In this document: positions 43,758 through 52,093 of the stretch, piece by piece
Layout of the letters: each line of letters begins with the position of its first letter
Position numbering within the stretch: position 1 is the stretch's first letter
NCBI RefSeq assembly: GCF_036322805.1
Contig: NZ_AP027272.1
Span: forward strand, 372,001-436,000
Direction: 5' to 3'
DNA from: Planctobacterium marinum
GTDB taxonomy: Bacteria; Pseudomonadota; Gammaproteobacteria; Enterobacterales; Alteromonadaceae
DNA: 64,000 nucleotides
The notes under the pieces: generated by a model
What the model was told of the DNA's origin: nothing
The model's database searches: none
What the model saw: the letters and a program-made list of their open reading frames with translations, nothing else
Translations under genes and position numbers: made by a program

Positions 43758-44891
43758 TTGAGTTTTTCCTTTTTTGATGTATTGCTAATGATTGGGATTG
43801 TGCAAGGACTGGTTGCCATCCCCTTGTTGCTGAGGTCTAAACAACAACGCTTGAGTAAAGTGTTCCTGGCGTTGGCTATTTTGTCTTTTTGCCTGTTGTT
43901 CCTCAAAGTGCTAATTATATTTAGCAGCGCTTTTGACGGGCCACAATTCCGATATTTCCCGATTGCCTTTGAAATGGCAACGGCTCCCGCGTTCTACTTC
44001 TATTTTCTGGCGCTCACGGAAAAGCAGTTTCGGTGGAAAAATACCTATGCCTGGCACTTTTTACCGGTGTTATTGGCTCAGAGTTATGCCTTTTTAGTAT
44101 ACTTTTCTATGCAGGAATTGCAGGACAATACTCAGAGTTACCAGATGCTAGATACATTGCATTATAGTACCGTGAAAGAGATGGAAAACTGGCTCATCGT
44201 GGTTTCGATATCGAGTTATTTACTGGTGGGCGCCAAAAAGTACCTGCGCTTTCAGCAGCGCGTCAGAGACAATACCGCTGATACTGCTTATCCCACCCTG
44301 AGCTGGTTGAAATCGATTATTTCCACCTGTGGACTATTACTATTATTTCTTGTGGTGAATATGCTGGTGGATCGTATCTGGTTGCTGGCTGATGAAACCC
44401 TTATTCACTGGCAAGTGTATTATGTTTATGTGGCGGGGGTGACCTATTACCTGGGATTAATGGCGTTCAGACAGCAAGCACCGGATCTCAATCAAATCTA
44501 TCCTGTAACGCCAGACTCAGACCAGATGGACGTGGTTTGTGACGACACCCGAGAGTTGGCTAACAGAATAGAAACGCTGCTCAAAGAGCAAGCGTTGTTT
44601 TTGGATCCGAATCTCAATGTTTCACAGCTTGCCCGTGAGTTGCGGATGAGCTCAGCCACGATATCACAAGTAATTAACCGCCATTTCGGTATGAGCTTTC
44701 GCGCTTACATCAATGAATTTCGTATTGATGCCATCAAAGCGAAGCTATTGGATGAAAATAATAAGGCCTCAGTGTTATCGTTAGCGCTGGAGTCGGGTTT
44801 TAATTCTGAAGCCAGTTTTTATCGGGTGTTTAAGGCGGCAACAGGGCAAACGCCTACTGGTTATATTGAAGCTAATAAAAGCCCGGAATAA
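43758..44891 (+). CDS. Membrane-anchored AraC family regulator (second copy)
   Basis: A 377-residue protein laid out like the one at 34486-35640: about seven transmembrane segments (from FFDVLLMIGIVQGLVAIPLLL), then an AraC DNA-binding domain with NVSQLARELRMSSATISQVINRHFGMSFRAYINEFRIDAIK and VLSLALESGFNSEASFYRVFKAATGQTPTGYI. The start is TTG, chosen because the N-terminus then aligns with the paralogue; an ATG ten codons later is possible. It lies 23 bases upstream of the Kelch gene, so they are probably co-transcribed, and divergent from the DUF2306-like gene. Confidence 0.85.
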   Translation: MSFSFFDVLLMIGIVQGLVAIPLLLRSKQQRLSKVFLALAILSFCLLFLKVLIIFSSAFDGPQFRYFPIAFEMATAPAFYFYFLALTEKQFRWKNTYAWHFLPVLLAQSYAFLVYFSMQELQDNTQSYQMLDTLHYSTVKEMENWLIVVSISSYLLVGAKKYLRFQQRVRDNTADTAYPTLSWLKSIISTCGLLLLFLVVNMLVDRIWLLADETLIHWQVYYVYVAGVTYYLGLMAFRQQAPDLNQIYPVTPDSDQMDVVCDDTRELANRIETLLKEQALFLDPNLNVSQLARELRMSSATISQVINRHFGMSFRAYINEFRIDAIKAKLLDENNKASVLSLALESGFNSEASFYRVFKAATGQTPTGYIEANKSPE

Positions 44892-44914
44892 CTGGTTTAT
44901 GGGAGTTGTGAGTT

Positions 44915-45985
44915 ATGAGAATTAGCACTGCTGTATCTTTCCTGTGTGTGAACAGATTATTACTGTTTCTCATTATCTTTTTTCCACAAATGGCCGTGAG
45001 CGCGGAAAAAGATAACGCTGTGAAATGGCAGCATGCAGCGTCACTGCCTTATCGGGTGCAAGAGATTTATCCTTTGATTTTTCAGGGGCATATCATTGTC
45101 GCTGGCGGATTATCACCCGATGTTGACCAAAATGGGATCGACGTATCAGACAGAGTAGTGGCCTATAGCCTCGAAGACAAAACCTGGTTCGATATGCCAA
45201 CGCTGCCCCAGCCAAGACACCATCCCATGCTTACTGTGGTCAACGACAGGTTATTGTCATTCGGTGGATTTATCATGGACGAGCAGGGCATGTGGCATAA
45301 TAGTCGAGATGTACTGGAGTGGATGCCCGGTGAGATTAACAATGAGAAATCGAGTTTATTGCAGGGGCACTGGCAGAAAATTGCCAGCCTGCCAGCGCCA
45401 TTATCTGAAACGCTTGCTGTGGTCAATGAGGGACAGGTGCATCTTGTGAGCGGCCGCACCCCGGCAAAACCAGAGCAGAATAGCCAATGGAACCATCAAA
45501 AAGATGTGGCGACACACTATGTGTTTGATCCAAACAATCTGCAATTTGAACAGAAGGCCGCCGTGCCCACAGCGCGCAATAGTGCCTGTAGTGTTAAGTT
45601 AAACGGTTATTGGCACACTATTGCTGGCAGAACAGTATCGGGCGGTAACCTTGCCAGTCACGAAGTGTATGATTTTGTTAAAGATATCTGGATAGCGAAA
45701 GCGCCGTTACCCGATGCTCAAGGAGGCCTGGCCTGTGCTGTAATCGAGCAACATATCTATGTTTTTGGTGGCGAATATTTTGACAATGGGGGCGGTGTCT
45801 ACTCAACTGTGTGGCAATATACAAATGCAACCGATAGTTGGCGAGCGGTATCTGAAATGCCCTTACCGCGTCATGGCTTAGGCGCAATCTCACATAAAAA
45901 CCGTATCTATATTATTGGCGGAGCTTTACAAGCGGGTGGCGTTCAAACCAGTGATGCCATGACAGTCTTTTCGCTGCAACACTGA
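44915..45985 (+). CDS. Secreted Kelch-repeat beta-propeller protein
   Basis: A 356-residue protein with a signal peptide (about 1-30, ending MAVSA). It carries five or six Kelch units with the GG...Y/W...W pattern: HIIVAGGLSPD ... DKTWFDMPTLPQPRHHP, LLSFGGFIMDEQG, YWHTIAGRTVSGGN, IYVFGGEYF and IYIIGGALQAGG. A carbohydrate- or protein-binding propeller is likely; no catalytic site is visible. GGGAG lies 9 bases before the ATG. It is followed by a good terminator. Closely linked to the upstream AraC gene. Confidence 0.85.
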   Translation: MRISTAVSFLCVNRLLLFLIIFFPQMAVSAEKDNAVKWQHAASLPYRVQEIYPLIFQGHIIVAGGLSPDVDQNGIDVSDRVVAYSLEDKTWFDMPTLPQPRHHPMLTVVNDRLLSFGGFIMDEQGMWHNSRDVLEWMPGEINNEKSSLLQGHWQKIASLPAPLSETLAVVNEGQVHLVSGRTPAKPEQNSQWNHQKDVATHYVFDPNNLQFEQKAAVPTARNSACSVKLNGYWHTIAGRTVSGGNLASHEVYDFVKDIWIAKAPLPDAQGGLACAVIEQHIYVFGGEYFDNGGGVYSTVWQYTNATDSWRAVSEMPLPRHGLGAISHKNRIYIIGGALQAGGVQTSDAMTVFSLQH

Positions 45986-46024
45986 GAACTTGTGAAGTGC
46001 AATTACAGTATCAAGCCTGTTGCA

Positions 46025-46059
46025 GTGGCAAAGGTTGGTTCTTTGCCACCGCATTTTTT
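46025..46059 (+). terminator. Intrinsic terminator after the Kelch gene
   Basis: GTGGCAAAG-GTTGGTT-CTTTGCCAC is a perfect 9-bp stem, then CGCATTTTTT. It lies 40 bases past the stop codon and just before the convergent cyclophilin gene. Confidence 0.82.
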
Positions 46060-46067
46060 AGATTTTT

Positions 46068-46856
46068 TTACGCTTTGATTCTGCGTCTAAATAGCAATGT
46101 GCCAAGTGCTAAAACCAGCATGGTTAGTGGATTTATAGCACCACCAGAAGAACCACCATCGGATGGGGTGCTTGGGTTGTCACCGCCACCACTGTTATTG
46201 TTGTTGATCAGGGTATTGGGCGTCGGATTCAAGTCCGGATTGGTTACAACCGCGTCATCGGTAACCACAATGTCCGTGATCAGAACAAAGTTGTCCTCGT
46301 TTGGATCTTCACCGCTGGCAGAGTCGTAATCGATAAGCGGCGCTGCACTGGCTGCGCCACCTAAGTTGTAACGTGGTAATTGATTAATTTCATCAGCGAT
46401 GTCCATGCCATTTTCAATTACCTGCCCAAATACGGTAAAGCCACTGTTTTGCAGATCCAAATTGGCGCTGTTATCCGCCAGATTAATAAACCACTGAGAG
46501 GTAGCACTGTCTGGGTCGCCCGCCAGCTTCGCCATGGCGATGGTGCCGCGCACATTTGACAGCTCCGGCTCATTGACCACGGGAGCACCGGTAGGCACTT
46601 CATCTAGTGGCAGCTGTCCATTGTATTGATAGCCACCTGACTGGATCACAAATCCAGGCTCGAGACGGTGCACGATAGTATTGGCGTAGGCCCCCGAGTT
46701 TACGTATTCAAGAAAATTTTCTACGGTTTCAGGGGTTTGCTCGTCAAACAGGTTGACGCTGATATTGCCCATATTGGTGCGGATTTCAACGACGGTGGCA
46801 GAGGTTTGAAAGCTGGCTAAGGCAGCCAGAATGAAAGCTAATGTTATTTTTCTCAC
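46068..46856 (-). CDS. Cyclophilin-type peptidyl-prolyl isomerase with GlyGly-CTERM-like tail
   Basis: A 262-residue exported protein. The N-terminal signal is RKITLAFILAALASFQTSA. The cyclophilin core (about 22-185) has TNMGNISVNLFDEQTPETVENFLEYV, FVIQSGGYQ, IAMAKLAGDPDSATSQWFINL and FTVFGQVIENGMDI, including the active-site F/Q/W pattern. The C-terminus has a Gly/Ser stretch (GGGDNPSTPSDGGSSGG), a hydrophobic segment and RRR. This is the layout of a GlyGly-CTERM sorting signal cleaved by rhombosortase. It should therefore fold proteins outside the inner membrane and be surface- or membrane-anchored. The start is GTG; no strong ribosome-binding site is seen. No rhombosortase gene lies in the window. 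Confidence 0.88.
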   Translation of the reverse strand: MRKITLAFILAALASFQTSATVVEIRTNMGNISVNLFDEQTPETVENFLEYVNSGAYANTIVHRLEPGFVIQSGGYQYNGQLPLDEVPTGAPVVNEPELSNVRGTIAMAKLAGDPDSATSQWFINLADNSANLDLQNSGFTVFGQVIENGMDIADEINQLPRYNLGGAASAAPLIDYDSASGEDPNEDNFVLITDIVVTDDAVVTNPDLNPTPNTLINNNNSGGGDNPSTPSDGGSSGGAINPLTMLVLALGTLLFRRRIKA

Positions 46857-47043
46857 GTTCTAATTTCTTTTTTGTTTCTAAATTTGTGGGCCAATGGTAA
46901 AGAATGCGCAATCTTGCCAAAACTGTTTCCCTGTATCAATTTGTAATTCAGTTTCAGTTCATGGTTTTGTTTTCATAGCGTGAATTTTTCAAAATAAAGC
47001 ATACACTTAGTTAATTATTTTCTGAAAGTCTTGCTGCTCACGG

Positions 47044-49740
47044 ATGGATAAATTCACTGTTTCTAAACCCAAGTGGTTTTACGCTTACTTTGCACTCGCT
47101 TTGTTTGACATCATCACAGTGTCTGTCAGTTTGTATTTGAACAAACAGATCATCGGTATTTACCTTGATACGGTGGATAACAATAAACAGTGGGCGGAGT
47201 TAAAAACACAAGTGGCGAATTTGGGTGAAAAAGCCCTGGAAGTGAATGGACCCGGTAACAATGTCTTTGAGTCTTTAGATGTTAATGCTGAACAACGCCA
47301 CTACATTCAAGCGAAATCAGTATTCACAGAATATATCGAACTGGTGGCATCTGAGTTCAATAGCTCGCAGCTCATTGTCTCCCCCGATGTATTGTTGACG
47401 GAGTTAAACACAGCCAATGACAACTTTCTCCTGTTGGATGAGCAAGTTGGTTTGGTTTTCCGGTATTTTGCTGAGGGCGAAGTAGATAAAGCGGCCCTGT
47501 CTATGTCTAATATGGACCGTCATTATGCAAACCTCGCCGCCAATATTGCCAGCATGGCTCATCACCTCAGAGAGTTACAAATTGTCGACCTGGAATCCGA
47601 CCTAGAGACGGCTGAGTCCCTTAAGTTGCTGGAGTGGTTTATTGCTGCGTTGATTCTGATAATGGTGGTGGGGGCAACTTTTTACGGCAACGTATTAATC
47701 AGGCAAATTAAACGGGAAGAGGAAAAGAAACTTAAATCTGAAATTGAACTGAAATCCGTATTTTCTGCTGCAATTGATCCGATGGTGATCATTGATGACA
47801 AAGGCATAATTACCTCAGCCAATGATGCAGTTGAGCGGGTTTTGGGTTATTCACCCGAGTTCTGTGTAGGGAAAAATGTTGCATTTATGACACCAGAACC
47901 ACACCGCTCTTTGCATGACTCCTATATCGAAAGTTATGTTAAAACCCGCCAGGCAAAAATTGTCGGTTCCAGTCGTGAAGTACTGGCCATGCGCAAAGAT
48001 GGCTATCAACTGCCCATCTTGTTGAGTATCAGCGAAATGTCATTACCAGACGGTTTGCACTTTATTGGTACAATGCATGATATAAGTGCCAGAAAGGAAG
48101 AAGAAGAAAGACTTAAAAAACACAGCATTGAGCTGGAAAAAGCCAAAAACGAAGCTGACCGAGCTAACGCTATGAAGTCTGAGTTCCTGGCTAATATGAG
48201 TCACGAAATCCGTACGCCCATGAACGGCATCATGGGGGTTAACAGATTACTGTCAGAATCGTCTTTAACACCCGAGCAAAGTCGTTATTGCGACATTATT
48301 AAGAGTTCTTCTGAATCGCTGCTCACTATTTTGAATGACATCCTCGATTTGTCTAAAATCGAAGCCGATAAATTGGATTTAGAACTCATTAGCACCAACT
48401 TTCATTCGCTATTGGAAGAAATTGCTGAATTGTTGTCAGTTAAATGTAACGAGAAAGCGATAGAAGTTGTGCTCTCTATTTCTTCCGATATTCCCCCTGT
48501 CATCGTAACTGATCCGGTGCGCTTACGGCAGATCATCAATAATCTCACTAACAATGCCTACAAATTCACGGAAACTGGCAGTATCACGTTGCAGGCTGAA
48601 TTGAATGCGATTAATGAGCAAAACTACGATATTGAGATATCGGTCGCAGATACAGGGGTAGGGATTGATGAAAGTGCATTAGGCTCTATTTTTGAAAAAT
48701 TTTCTCAAGAAGACGCGTCTATCACTCGGAATTTCGGCGGCACGGGCCTCGGTCTTGCCATTTCTCAAAAACTGGCGATGTTGTTAGGAGGAAACATTTC
48801 GGTGTCCAGTGAAAAAGGTAAAGGCTCTATTTTTACCTTTAATATTACGGGTGACTTAGTATCAGATGAGGAGAGCATCGTCACAGCGCCTAAACCTGAT
48901 TTAACCGGTCTCAATTTATTGCTGGTGGATGATAATAAAGTGGGCCTGAAAACTTATGGGCAAATACTGACTTCCGCGGGTGCTAAAGTGGCATTATCTC
49001 TGACTCCCGGAGCCGTTTTGGATTTGTTGTCGAAGAAACACTTCGACGCTCTGATAACTGACTATATGATGCCTGAGCTTGATGGTTTAACACTGTCCAG
49101 GCGCGTTCGCGATGTCTATCCCGAACTACCAATAGTTATGCTTTCTTCTGCACAGATTCAACGAGAGAAACTTCAAAGCGCTGGTGTCAGTGGCTACCTC
49201 ACTAAACCCAGTGATAGCTTGTATGTGGACATGCTCACTCACAAATTAGTGAATTCGGCTGAACCAGAATTAATGACCAAAAAGGATGTTGTGCGCTCTC
49301 AATCAGTTGAAGTGGCGCCCGGTAAGACAAGCGTAGAAAATATACCGCTTAATATGAGGATTTTGCTGGTGGAGGACAATGCGGTTAATCAAATGGTGGC
49401 GCAATCCATGCTGGAACCTTCAGTGGCGAGTATTACATTGGCTAACAACGGTAAAGAAGCGGTGGAGCTGTATCAAGAAAATGACTTTGATTTGATACTG
49501 ATGGATGTGCAAATGCCAATAATGGATGGTTACAGCGCTACTGAAAGCATCCGGAATCTGGAACGGGAAGAAGGCAAAAGCAGCATTAAAATTATTGCTC
49601 TCACAGCGAATGCCATGAAATCGGATATCGAGAAGTGTATGGCTGCAGGCATGGATGATGTGCTTTCGAAACCTATAATAAAGGAAAAGCTAATAGAAAA
49701 AGTGTCAGCAAGCTATCATGAGTTGCAAGTCAGCTCTTGA
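47044..49740 (+). CDS. Hybrid sensor histidine kinase with two receiver domains
   Basis: An 898-residue membrane kinase. TM1 (about 12-32) and TM2 (about 195-217) bracket a helical periplasmic region of ~160 residues. Then come PAS (IIDDKGIITSANDAVERVLGYSPEF), HisKA (FLANMSHEIRTPMNGIMG, phospho-His), HATPase (N box NNLTNNAYKFTE; G boxes DTGVGID and GTGLGLAISQKL) and two REC domains. REC1 has LLVDDNK, the Asp in ITDYMMPE and the Lys in YLTKPSD. REC2 has LLVEDNAVN, LILMDVQMP and LSKPI. No Hpt domain is present, so phosphotransfer to a separate Hpt protein is expected. It is followed 110 bases later by a SulP transporter. Confidence 0.93.
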   Translation: MDKFTVSKPKWFYAYFALALFDIITVSVSLYLNKQIIGIYLDTVDNNKQWAELKTQVANLGEKALEVNGPGNNVFESLDVNAEQRHYIQAKSVFTEYIELVASEFNSSQLIVSPDVLLTELNTANDNFLLLDEQVGLVFRYFAEGEVDKAALSMSNMDRHYANLAANIASMAHHLRELQIVDLESDLETAESLKLLEWFIAALILIMVVGATFYGNVLIRQIKREEEKKLKSEIELKSVFSAAIDPMVIIDDKGIITSANDAVERVLGYSPEFCVGKNVAFMTPEPHRSLHDSYIESYVKTRQAKIVGSSREVLAMRKDGYQLPILLSISEMSLPDGLHFIGTMHDISARKEEEERLKKHSIELEKAKNEADRANAMKSEFLANMSHEIRTPMNGIMGVNRLLSESSLTPEQSRYCDIIKSSSESLLTILNDILDLSKIEADKLDLELISTNFHSLLEEIAELLSVKCNEKAIEVVLSISSDIPPVIVTDPVRLRQIINNLTNNAYKFTETGSITLQAELNAINEQNYDIEISVADTGVGIDESALGSIFEKFSQEDASITRNFGGTGLGLAISQKLAMLLGGNISVSSEKGKGSIFTFNITGDLVSDEESIVTAPKPDLTGLNLLLVDDNKVGLKTYGQILTSAGAKVALSLTPGAVLDLLSKKHFDALITDYMMPELDGLTLSRRVRDVYPELPIVMLSSAQIQREKLQSAGVSGYLTKPSDSLYVDMLTHKLVNSAEPELMTKKDVVRSQSVEVAPGKTSVENIPLNMRILLVEDNAVNQMVAQSMLEPSVASITLANNGKEAVELYQENDFDLILMDVQMPIMDGYSATESIRNLEREEGKSSIKIIALTANAMKSDIEKCMAAGMDDVLSKPIIKEKLIEKVSASYHELQVSS

Positions 49741-49850
49741 AGTTAAATACACTGACATTGGTATTACCACTTAGTATTTTTATGGTTTATTAATGAGTTA
49801 GCTGGCTTCACAACTTATAATGGGTCAACCAGATTATTCACTGTCAGTTT

Positions 49851-51491
49851 ATGTTTAACTTTTTTTCCTCGAAATACCTGCGCAGTGACATTATGGGCGG
49901 CATTACCGCCGCAATAGTGTCGCTTCCCCTTGCACTGACGTTTGGTGTGGCTTCTGGTGTCGGTCCGGAAGCGGGTCTCTATGGTGCTATTATCATTGGC
50001 TTGTTTGCGGCTGTATTTGGTGGCACACCGACACTCATCTCAGAACCCACCGGACCCATGACCGTAGTGATGGCGGCCATCGTAACCAGCATGATTGCCG
50101 ATAACCCGGATAATGGTTTGGCCATGGCCTTTACCGTAGTGATGATGGCCGGGCTTTTCCAGATTGCCTTTGGCATGTTTAAACTGGGGAAATATGTCAC
50201 CCAGATGCCCTACAGTGTGGTTTCCGGTTTTATGTCGGGTATCGGTGTCATTCTGATCATAATCCAGTTGGCACCCGCATTGGGCCAGGCCGCGCCTTCT
50301 GGCGGTGTTATCGGTACTATTAAGGCGATACCGGACATCATTACCAATGCGCAGTTCAATGAGGTCATACTCACTTTAGTTACGCTGTGTATTTTGTTTT
50401 TTATCCCCAAGCGATTTACCAAACGCATACCCGCTCAACTTATTGCCCTGGTGGGCGTCAGTGTACTTTCTCTGGTGGCCTTTGGGCCAGATACGATACG
50501 CCGTATTGGCGAAATCTCGGTTTCTTTACCCAGCCCGGTTTTACCCAGTTTTAGCGCAGAGCAGCTCAATGCCATGCTGGCGGATGCCGTAGTTTTAGGT
50601 ATGTTGGGCTGTATCGATTCTATGCTGACATCAGTGATTGCAGATAACTTAACCCGAACTGAGCACAAATCGGATAAAGAATTAATTGGCCAGGGTATCG
50701 GTAATTTTTTCTCCGGACTTTTGGGTGGATTACCCGGTGCCGGAGCCACCATGGGTACCGTGGTGAATATTCAGACGGGTGCCCGTTCAGCCTGGTCTGG
50801 CGTTACCCGGGTAGTCACTCTAATCATTGGTATTTTTGGTGCTGCCAGTTTGTTGAGTAGCATTCCTCTTGCAGTACTGGCGGGTATTGCCGTTAAAGTG
50901 GGTATTGATATTCTCGACTGGAGTTTTATCAAGCGGGCCCATCGGGTTTCCTGGCAATCTACGCTTGTCATGTATTCGGTGCTGTTCTTAACCGTGTTTG
51001 TTGATTTGATTTTTGCGGTGGGTATTGGTGTCTTTGTGGCCAATATTTTGATCATCGAAAAACTCAGTGCCAGTCAATCGAAAAACGTGCGGGCTATCAG
51101 TGACCTGGATGACGAACTACCCTTGAACAAACGCCAGCGAGAACTGTTAAACGAAGCCAATGGCCGTATCCTGTACTTTTACTTAAGTGGCCCCATGATT
51201 TTTGGTGTGTCCAAAGCGCTGGCCAAGGAGCGGGCCAACATTGCCAATCACGATGCCGTGATCATCGATTTAAGTGATGTATCTCTGTTAGACGACACCA
51301 TGTCTTTATCTATCGAAAATATGATCCTGGAATCACGCGACATGCATAAAGAAGTGATCGTGGTTGTAAAAACGGAAGCAGGTAAACAGCAATTACTGAA
51401 ATTACTGCAAGAGCATGAGCAAAATCTCGAAGAGATTGTGGTAGATAGTCGCACACAAGCCCTCGAATTGGGTTTGAGTAAGTTAGTTTAA
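49851..51491 (+). CDS. SulP family inorganic anion transporter with STAS domain
   Basis: A 546-residue membrane protein. About 12-14 hydrophobic segments lie in residues 1-410, starting with the SulP signature block DIMGGITAAIVSLPLALTFGVASGVGPEAGLYG and the EPTGPMTVVMAAI region. A C-terminal STAS domain (about 440-546) contains VIIDLSDVSLLDDTMSLSIENM. SulP proteins carry sulfate, bicarbonate or other anions, often with sodium; the substrate is not evident. It lies downstream of the hybrid kinase, perhaps co-expressed, and ends at a hairpin shared with the convergent gene. Confidence 0.9.
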   Translation: MFNFFSSKYLRSDIMGGITAAIVSLPLALTFGVASGVGPEAGLYGAIIIGLFAAVFGGTPTLISEPTGPMTVVMAAIVTSMIADNPDNGLAMAFTVVMMAGLFQIAFGMFKLGKYVTQMPYSVVSGFMSGIGVILIIIQLAPALGQAAPSGGVIGTIKAIPDIITNAQFNEVILTLVTLCILFFIPKRFTKRIPAQLIALVGVSVLSLVAFGPDTIRRIGEISVSLPSPVLPSFSAEQLNAMLADAVVLGMLGCIDSMLTSVIADNLTRTEHKSDKELIGQGIGNFFSGLLGGLPGAGATMGTVVNIQTGARSAWSGVTRVVTLIIGIFGAASLLSSIPLAVLAGIAVKVGIDILDWSFIKRAHRVSWQSTLVMYSVLFLTVFVDLIFAVGIGVFVANILIIEKLSASQSKNVRAISDLDDELPLNKRQRELLNEANGRILYFYLSGPMIFGVSKALAKERANIANHDAVIIDLSDVSLLDDTMSLSIENMILESRDMHKEVIVVVKTEAGKQQLLKLLQEHEQNLEEIVVDSRTQALELGLSKLV

Positions 51492-51493
51492 AG

Positions 51494-51535
51494 CCAGCCT
51501 GAAAGGTGTTTTACAGGCTGGTAGTTTGTGTTTTT
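51494..51535. terminator. Bidirectional terminator between SulP and the histidine-rich protein gene
   Basis: CCAGCCTG (51494-51501) pairs with CAGGCTGG (51514-51521). On the plus strand TAGTTTGTGTTTTT follows; on the minus strand CTTTAAAC follows. It can end both convergent transcripts. Confidence 0.65.
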
Positions 51536-51548
51536 GGAACCTGGTGAG

Positions 51549-52091
51549 CTAGTGATGTTTGTGGGCCATTTGCTCTGACGCCAATTTTGCATTATCTAAA
51601 GGCTGAGAGCTGTAGTTGTGCAGCACTAGTTGCTCACTCTCCAGATTGATAAACACCGAGCCCACGATATTATTGTCGTTCTTCACCCAATTTTCGTGCT
51701 GGTGGCTGTTTAGTGAAATAGCGATCTGATTAACCCCTTTCGCTAACCACGACTGCGGCACATGCAAGTTTTCACCATAAAGCCGTTGTCGTTTTATGCC
51801 GTTAACAAACACATGTGCATGTCCTTGTAGCAGCGCTTTTTGCTGCTGGTTGGCCGTATCAGGCGCATTGAGCAGGTAATTGTCTACGGCAACATGCACA
51901 TTCACTCCGTCCATGGCATCGCGAAATACCGACAATTGCATCCTTGGCACCGGATAATTGCCGATGTCTTTTGACGCGTGCTGATGTATTTCCGTGCTGC
52001 CCGCATGTGCCGGTTGATCTAGCAACAAACAATGGCTGAGCAGTGCGCAGAGAAGCATTGTTGGTGGTAAACGAGTGTTAGTGAGTTTCAT
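51549..52091 (-). CDS. Exported histidine-rich protein, function unknown
   Basis: A 180-residue protein with a signal peptide ending QPAHA. The mature part has histidine clusters at both ends (EIHQHASKD, MAHKHH). The central region (LLQGHAHVFVNGIKRQRLYGENLHVPQSWLAKGVNQIAISLNSHQHENW) looks like a small beta-sandwich with H-x-H motifs, as in periplasmic metal-binding proteins. I do not recognise the family. It begins 2 bases after the YHYH-lipoprotein stop codon, so they form an operon behind a promoter with the repeated CTGCAC site. Likely related to metal handling; inference from composition. Confidence 0.75.
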   Translation of the reverse strand: MKLTNTRLPPTMLLCALLSHCLLLDQPAHAGSTEIHQHASKDIGNYPVPRMQLSVFRDAMDGVNVHVAVDNYLLNAPDTANQQQKALLQGHAHVFVNGIKRQRLYGENLHVPQSWLAKGVNQIAISLNSHQHENWVKNDNNIVGSVFINLESEQLVLHNYSSQPLDNAKLASEQMAHKHH

Positions 52092-52093
52092 GA

